From Lingula anatina (lineage: Eukaryota > Brachiopoda > Lingulata > Lingulida > Lingulidae), in the NCBI RefSeq assembly GCF_001039355.2, contig NW_019775782.1, forward strand, positions 83,783 through 147,782: a DNA stretch of 64,000 nt, written 5' to 3'. The notes under the pieces were generated by a model, which saw only the letters and a program-made list of their open reading frames with translations, did not search any database and was not told the origin of the DNA. Shown here piece by piece: positions 58,273 to 64,000 of the stretch. Position 1 is the stretch's first letter. Each line of letters opens with the position of its first letter. The position numbers were made by a program, and so were the translations under genes.

Positions 58273-59495
58273 ATGCAGGAAGAATCGAAATACCAGTTTA
58301 TTGAACCAGAGGAACTCGAAGAGTTTGAAGCCTACTATAAACAGCATGATCGCGAAAGTATCGCAGCTTTTATGGTAAACAAGATAAAAGAAGTCGAAAG
58401 CGTTTCTGTGAAAATTGCTGTGACTGGAATGGCTGGTTCTGGGAAATCAACATTCATCAACACATTCAGAGGTCTTACTGCTGATGATGATGGTGCAGCG
58501 CCTGCCGGAGAAATTGATACAAATGAGGTCCCCCGGGAGTACCACCACCCACAAATTAAAAACATTACCCTATCGGACTTACCTGGAATTGGGACGCACA
58601 AATTTAACAGAAGAAATTACGAAGAAAAGGTAAATTTTGGTTCATATGACTTTTTCCTAATCTTCACCAACATCCGTATTTTTTAGGACGTTCTATGGCT
58701 TGCTAAAAAAGCTCAGCTCCGGCGTAAGAAATATTTCATTGTCCGAACACGTATTGATGCTGATATAGAAAGTGAAAGACAATGTCAACCACTAACACAT
58801 GACGCCTCTCGATTACTGGAGATAATCCGTGAACAAACTAAAAAACTGCTTGAAGAACAACGTGTCTATCCAGAGGACGGTGTTTATCTAATATCTACAC
58901 TCCTCAGCCATGTAGACCAGTGGGACTATCGGAAACTTGAACGCGACATACTGCATAGACTTCCCAGACTAAAACGGGAAATCCTTACCTTTTCTCTCAA
59001 CAACCTATCCGAAGATTTGATCAAAGAAAAATGTCAGACACCCCGAAGTCGCCTTTGGAAAATGTTATCCTTTTGGAAGTGAAAGAGTTTGTCCTATCTG
59101 GATTAAGGCACGTTATGCCACAAGAAGTTAGACCGTTGCAATTAAGAAGGGACTTGTTATAGAGACGCGCGAAGTCTAGATGACGATTCCTTAGGGCGTC
59201 TTTCGCAAAGGACTGGCGTTGAACTGGAAAGTCTTATTGCAACGACAACCTAAGATATCAAACTACCATTTGGAAAACTTAATCTTGAGGCAGTGATGAC
59301 TTCACAGACATTTTACACATTAGTACCTGTAGTTGTATCCCTTTTCACATTAGGCGGTGGATATTTTGCAGCATACAAGTCAGCCTGCAAGTTGTTGTAC
59401 ATTTTGGATTGCCTTGAACCTGACTCCCAGTTCTCAAGAAGACTTTGCCAAGTGCTGTACGTCGACAGAACAGAAGGTTGTGACGCCAAAGCCTG
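58273..59495 (+). pseudogene. IRG GTPase type B, copy 2, nonsense-mutated
   Basis: Nearly identical to 35742 but GAG is changed to TAG at 58684-58686 after IRIF, ending translation at 137 residues, before the G4 motif. Beyond it the frame is open again to the shared frameshift stop (about 59080). The helical domain then survives in pieces to 59495, with LRRLSQRTG-like sequence near 59190 and a tail YVDRTEGCDAKA matching YDRTQGGDDEA of the intact gene. The shared frameshift shows copies 1 and 2 derive from an already broken parent; the nonsense change is private to this copy. Confidence 0.88.
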
Positions 59496-59843
59496 ACATT
59501 GTGAGACAGTTATTTCATTGATCATTTTTTTAAAATTAATTTGTAAAACGAATTTTCAAAAAGCTTGATTTCTTAAGGGATGTATTTGGACTATAGAGAT
59601 GGANGCAGCATACAAGTCAGCCTGCAAGTTGTTGTACAATATTTTGGATTGCCTTGAACCTGACTCCCAGTTCTCAAGAAGACTTTGCCAAGTGCTGTAC
59701 GTCGACAGAACAGAAGGTTGTGACGCCAAAGCCTGACATTGTGAGACAGTTATTTCATTGATCATTTTTTAAAAATTAATTTGTAAAACGAATTTTCAAA
59801 AAGCTTGATTTCTTAAGGGATGTATTTGGACTATAGAGATGAA
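59368..59843 (+). repeat. 236-bp duplication of the pseudogene tail across a single N
   Basis: 59368-59603 is repeated at 59605-59843 (begins gcagcatacaagtcagcctg in both), with N at 59604. Differences are a few indels. Probably a failed contig overlap. Confidence 0.9.
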
Positions 59844-61330
59844 ATAGCTTCCCAGTGACAAGTAATTCGGTAATTTTATTGTGATTTTATTATCTATTTT
59901 ATGATACTGGCAGCAGCCGCACCCTCCCTTTCTTCATCTCCTCTAATGCTGCGTAGAGTATCGTGACATATGTCCCATACAGACAGATGCCTTTTCAACT
60001 GCCAAATACAGTCCGCTATGTTTCTAAATTATTTACGGATGGAAAACTGATTAAAACATGTTTTAATATTTGGCATCAGATCATCGGGAATCCTTATATG
60101 ATCTCTTCTATACAATCTATTGAGTGAAAAATTATAAGTACAGCAAATATAAGACATTTATTAAAATTAACCCCTTCCCCGTAATGAGGACGGTTATATG
60201 CTACTACAGTTTAATCATGGGGATTTTATGGTATTTATATAAGAACATAAAGAAACTTTATCATGTATTAAGACAAGGACATTATTTTTATGAATTAAAA
60301 TATCTGATACAAGCATGTACAAAATATTTGTTTGGCAGACTTCTACAAGTAACGTCCAATAATCAAATTCAACTAATTTTTTTTTGCTGGCAGAGATAAA
60401 TGCTGTTATTATTTTATAAACTGGGGATTAAAAACTTACAGATGTTGTAGAAGCTTCCTTAAACAGCGAAACATACCGCTTACCTAAAAATATAAAGTAT
60501 ATTTCATCCAGTTGTGATGTTTAAAAGTGTGATGTCACGTGACGACTGTAATACCACCAGGAATGTCACCTGTAGTGATAGTTCCTTGATCATGTCCATG
60601 TGATTAAGGATGAAACGTCGGAGTCTCTGCACAACACCTGCAGATCTATGTGAGTGTCTAGTATTAGATTCATTATTTTGCATTTTATTACCGCTTATCT
60701 GTTGACGCGATTTATTTCAGATCCACTCATGTTCACACGGTATTATAAAATAAGGATTATAGCCAGTAAGAACCTTAAAAAATGTCGACGACCGCTGATA
60801 TAATTTTTCACGAAGAAATTTCATAATCTACAGAAAGAGTCTTTCATTATGAAATTATATTATAAATAATTAATTAACAGAACCAAGGTTAAGTATTACC
60901 CGATGAAATTACCAAACCATGGTTTAATGATTAGCAACAATAAACACTTATAGTATATAATATAAAGTAAAAGTAAAGTCGGGTTCTTATATACCTCACT
61001 CACTACTCCAAAGTGCGGTTTACAGCAGACAACATGCCAGGCATATTTCTTTCGCCCTGATTTAAATTGAATCTAGATGATCTCACCTCCCTGAGTATGA
61101 AAAGATCATCCTGGATTAATATTTAGATAGAAATTACACACCAGTGTTCTCTCGCGCACTATGATATATATCATCTTTATCTTAACAAAACACTGATGCA
61201 GACGGTTTGGAAATAGTTACACTTTCCCGGACTAAAAAGGACGCATTCAATATCAAAACAGGTAGATTCAGGGAGGTGTCAAGCCTTCTTTGTTCCCCAT
61301 CCCTCCAATATTTTGGAAAAAATGGTGTTT
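59844..61330. other. Non-coding flank, diverged copy of duplication start
   Basis: 60750-61320 resembles 28800-29760 and 50290-51180 at lower identity. A perfect GTCACGTGAC palindrome lies at 60534-60543, not next to a recognised gene. The open frame at 60124-60399 lacks ATG and protein-like composition. Confidence 0.45.
60534..60543. promoter_or_regulatory. Perfect GTCACGTGAC palindrome
   Basis: Ten-base MiT/TFE- or USF-type E-box. The only other copies of its core in the window that I found are at IRG promoters. No coding exon is identified within 1 kb. Confidence 0.35.
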
Positions 61331-64000
61331 ACTGTCTATTCTCTAACAGGGAGCCAGTGAAACTGGTGTAATATGAGTCTCCCTGGGAGTGCGGGTTAAA
61401 AGCCAAGCTGAAATATTCACTGCAGTTTTTTATTCGTTCTTCGGTACAGCCACAGAGTAAAGAGTTACAGAGAGGTAATCATTACATGTTTAACTGTTGC
61501 CGCAGAAGATTGCGCCAGGAAGTTTTTGATAGCACCGATGATTTTGATGTTAATGATGATTAAGTGATATTTGACACTTGCCTATCCATGCATATAGTAG
61601 ACACCCAGGGTTCTTACGTACTGTATATGGTAATGAGCTTCAGATCAATTGCAAAACTATATAAAAGGTCACAAATCAAAAGAAACAACACCGACAGAAA
61701 AAAAGTGCAGAATAGCGCATGAAAGTATGCCAAATCTTGGCATGTTTACAAGACATGTTTAGGCCGCCCTACAATATATTTCTTCTTATCTCCAAAGCTC
61801 CGGAGACGAATTCTGTTTCGAACATGATTTGAATGAACTCAGCATATCCTATTATGTAAAATCAGTCAGTTTGAAAAACCTAGACATAAAATACAAAAGA
61901 CAACGCTACAGAGCATGATGTGTTATACCCCTCACTGAAAACCCCCAGTGTTGAAGCCTCAGTCAGTACCGCGGTCTGTTGATCTCTTTCTTTCTTTTTC
62001 TGATGTCAAGTGACGTGGAAAAGAATTCCGTCTTGCTTATGATTTTGAAAAGAAATTTCGATATTATTAAATTGGCAAAATCTATTCTGTGATATGCCAC
62101 ACAATTTGACAAACACGGTAACAAAATACAAACGACAATACTCAGAGCATGATACATTGGAATCTTCATTGTTAATTGAAAACCAGTATAAGTGAATTCT
62201 CAGGTGTCTGTTGATTTACAGCTGATGCAGCTGAGAAAGTGAAACACTGAGATCAGTTATGAAAAGAAACGAGTCTCTCTGTCGGAAAAAGATCAATAGA
62301 GCATCAGAAGACATGTCATCTTTGAGCAGGTTCACAAAAATGTTTTAGGTTTTTTTCTAAGCTCCCAAAATACCATAGATTTAAAACTGTCGTTACAAAA
62401 AATTGCAAAATGACGAGTTCAGCCAGAAAAAAAAAAAACACATGTTTCGTCAATACAAATAAAGCGATATATTACTGTTTCTGTTCATGTTTACAAAATT
62501 GTCAGGGCGTTTCTATTCAGTATTCTTAACTCCAGTGCTAGGGGAAGGAAGAGTGTCACGTACCCTTCAGTTTTTTCAACACCATAGCTAATGCTGTAAG
62601 GCGATGCCTGTGTTAATAGGCGGCCATTTTAAGGAATATCTGCTAAATTATAAAGCTGTCACGTACACGGCTCCAATATGCTTTTTGTCAAATATTACGG
62701 CTGTTCAAAGGTTACGCTTTCAAAACGTGTGGAATATATATGTATTTACTTATCATTCAGCAATATGATGATGAATACACATTTGTGTTTAGATTTTTCT
62801 TAAAGGGGAATTGAGCCAAATTTGAGTATTTGTGAATATTTTATTTATATAGCAGTGCTGATGATAATGATGCAAACAAAATGTCTCTCTTTCATTTCTT
62901 AAATTTAAAAAAACCAATTAATTTGATATAGTCATATAAAATTATAGTAATATATTATTTACAGTCATATGAAATGTTCAGTAGACTGAATGAACAGAAT
63001 ATGAGTAAAGATGGATGAAGTCAATGAATTAATAGACAGTTGAAAATATAGTAAAATACATAGTACAAGATAAAAACTAGTCAAATCTGTTATAAAAGTT
63101 TTTGATATAAAAGTTTCTTATTCGTTTTCAAAATTGTCCTCAGACTCTTAGCGTCCATTGGGAGAATTTTCCTCTCATTTGGTCTTTTAACTTTAAGAGC
63201 TAGATCGCTGTATGTTTTCAACCTGGCAGCAACAAAAACTTAAGCAACGTTTCAGAACATAATGATGAAGTAATTGTAGTAGGTAAGGGAGGGTAGTGAT
63301 TGATAAAAATTGCATGCATAAAATTTAAGAATCTGAGTAAAATGCGTGCTGTAGCTCTATTGCAACGTCATCTTCTCTAGCACAATCAGTATGTCAGGTA
63401 ATAGTGATGCAAAAGATAGGTGTGAAATGTCTATATTTACTGATCATCCAGCAATATGATGAATACGCATGTGAACATTTAAAAGAAATTAATTATGAAT
63501 TGAGACAAATTTGGGTAATGATGAACATTTTTCATATTATCACAGTGCTGAAGATAATAATTGCACACAGAATAGCTCTTTTATCTCTTAGAAAAATTTA
63601 AGTAGGTTTGATTTCAGGACACTTAATAGTATGAGTAGCATAAGCCGACCTGAATGAAAGACCTACATTTTGCATAAGATATTAAAAAGCAGAATTTCTT
63701 AGGGCATATCAATCTAAGAATGGCAAAAGAGAAATCGCAAATTAAGAAACGATTTCATTGATGAATGGAAATGACATTCTTGTCCCCAGTCAGAAATCGT
63801 GTCATATCGGATTTGTTTACGAGACTCGTGCTGGCATTTCTATTTTCACCTTTCGTCTCCAGGGCTGTTAGATAGAATTCTGTCTCGCCAAGTCTTTTGA
63901 AAAGGACATTTGATATCGTCTCATTAAAAGAATAAATTTATTGCATGGTGGCACACAGTCTGAAAAACATGACAACAAAAAAAAAGCAAATTTCGGGACG
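61331..64000. repeat. Diverged copy of the inter-IRG repeat block
   Basis: Colinear at lower identity with 30200-33000/51600-54100 (words such as catgtttacaagacatgtt, agcaatatgatgaatacacat), with a CR1-like 3' fragment at about 63090-63300, and 63310-64000 equal to 38023-38735. No gene. Confidence 0.7.

Larger units (their letters stand above)
49290..59178 (+). repeat. Segmental duplication, copy 2
   Basis: Pairs with 27670-36646. It contains no gene until the type B pseudogene at 58273, but holds the same retroposon fragments and repeats as copy 1. Confidence 0.9.

Noticed and set aside
60124-60399. 91-residue plus-strand frame in the 60-kb flank
   Set aside because: Starts at a non-ATG codon, is rich in K, Y, I as expected from AT-rich DNA, and has no paralogous support.
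1-64000. tRNA or rRNA genes
   Set aside because: I looked for B-box-like ggttcga and for conserved rRNA cores; only the LTR primer-binding site resembled tRNA sequence, and it is a short match to a tRNA 3' end.

Overview
The window is eukaryotic genomic DNA, AT-rich and very repeat-rich, most likely from a marine invertebrate. The evidence is split genes with GT/AG junctions, TATA-type promoters feeding untranslated first exons, retroelement and MITE debris, microsatellites and palindromic acatgta words that are frequent in bivalve molluscs. A bivalve or another lophotrochozoan is my first guess and an invertebrate deuterostome is possible; the sequence does not settle it. There is one 355-base gap (15450-15804) and four single-N joins (20970, 36647, 50123, 59604), three of which sit at repeat boundaries.

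The main content is a cluster of seven immunity-related GTPase (IRG, interferon-inducible GTPase-like) loci. Type A comprises an inverted, frameshifted copy at 9860-10901 (-) and intact genes at 24197-25243 (+) and 44565-45641 (+). Type B comprises an intact gene at 47643-48956 (+) and two broken, recently duplicated copies at 35742-36646 (+) and 58273-59495 (+). A divergent type C gene lies at 4628-5843 (+), with a one-base slip in a nine-A run near its start. All have a GKS-type P-loop, DxPGxGT switch II and a G4 motif in which the usual lysine of TKxD is histidine or arginine. A fourth type B promoter plus non-coding exon (26611-26659) has no coding exon after it.

Regulation is visible at two levels. 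Type A genes, and the far-upstream DNA of two type B genes, share a block with the palindromic E-box TCACGTGA followed by a gcgaatgctatagtgtg-like element. Type B genes share a TATAAAAGAGGAGC-type core promoter, a short non-coding exon 1 with a GTAAGT donor, a 0.56-0.73 kb intron, and a coding exon behind attgcag.

Other genes: a possible SAP-domain first exon at the left edge (91-191), and the last four exons of an unidentified gene on the minus strand (12896-14302), whose reading frame is continuous across all junctions.

The rest is repeats: a 5.7 kb nested repeat field (16.4-22.1 kb) with an inverted copy at 2.2-3.0 kb; an LTR with primer-binding site (22.8-23.6 kb); a segmental duplication of about 9-10 kb (27.7-36.6 kb against 49.3-59.2 kb); repeated 3' ends of a CR1/L2-like retroposon; an RTE-like 3' end (39.6-39.9 kb); a TA-flanked Tc1-type element that has become a long palindrome (40275-41933); a TTAA-flanked element carrying an exon-like ORF (54657-55621); and several MITE families. 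The layout suggests repeated birth, inversion and decay of IRG genes by block duplication.
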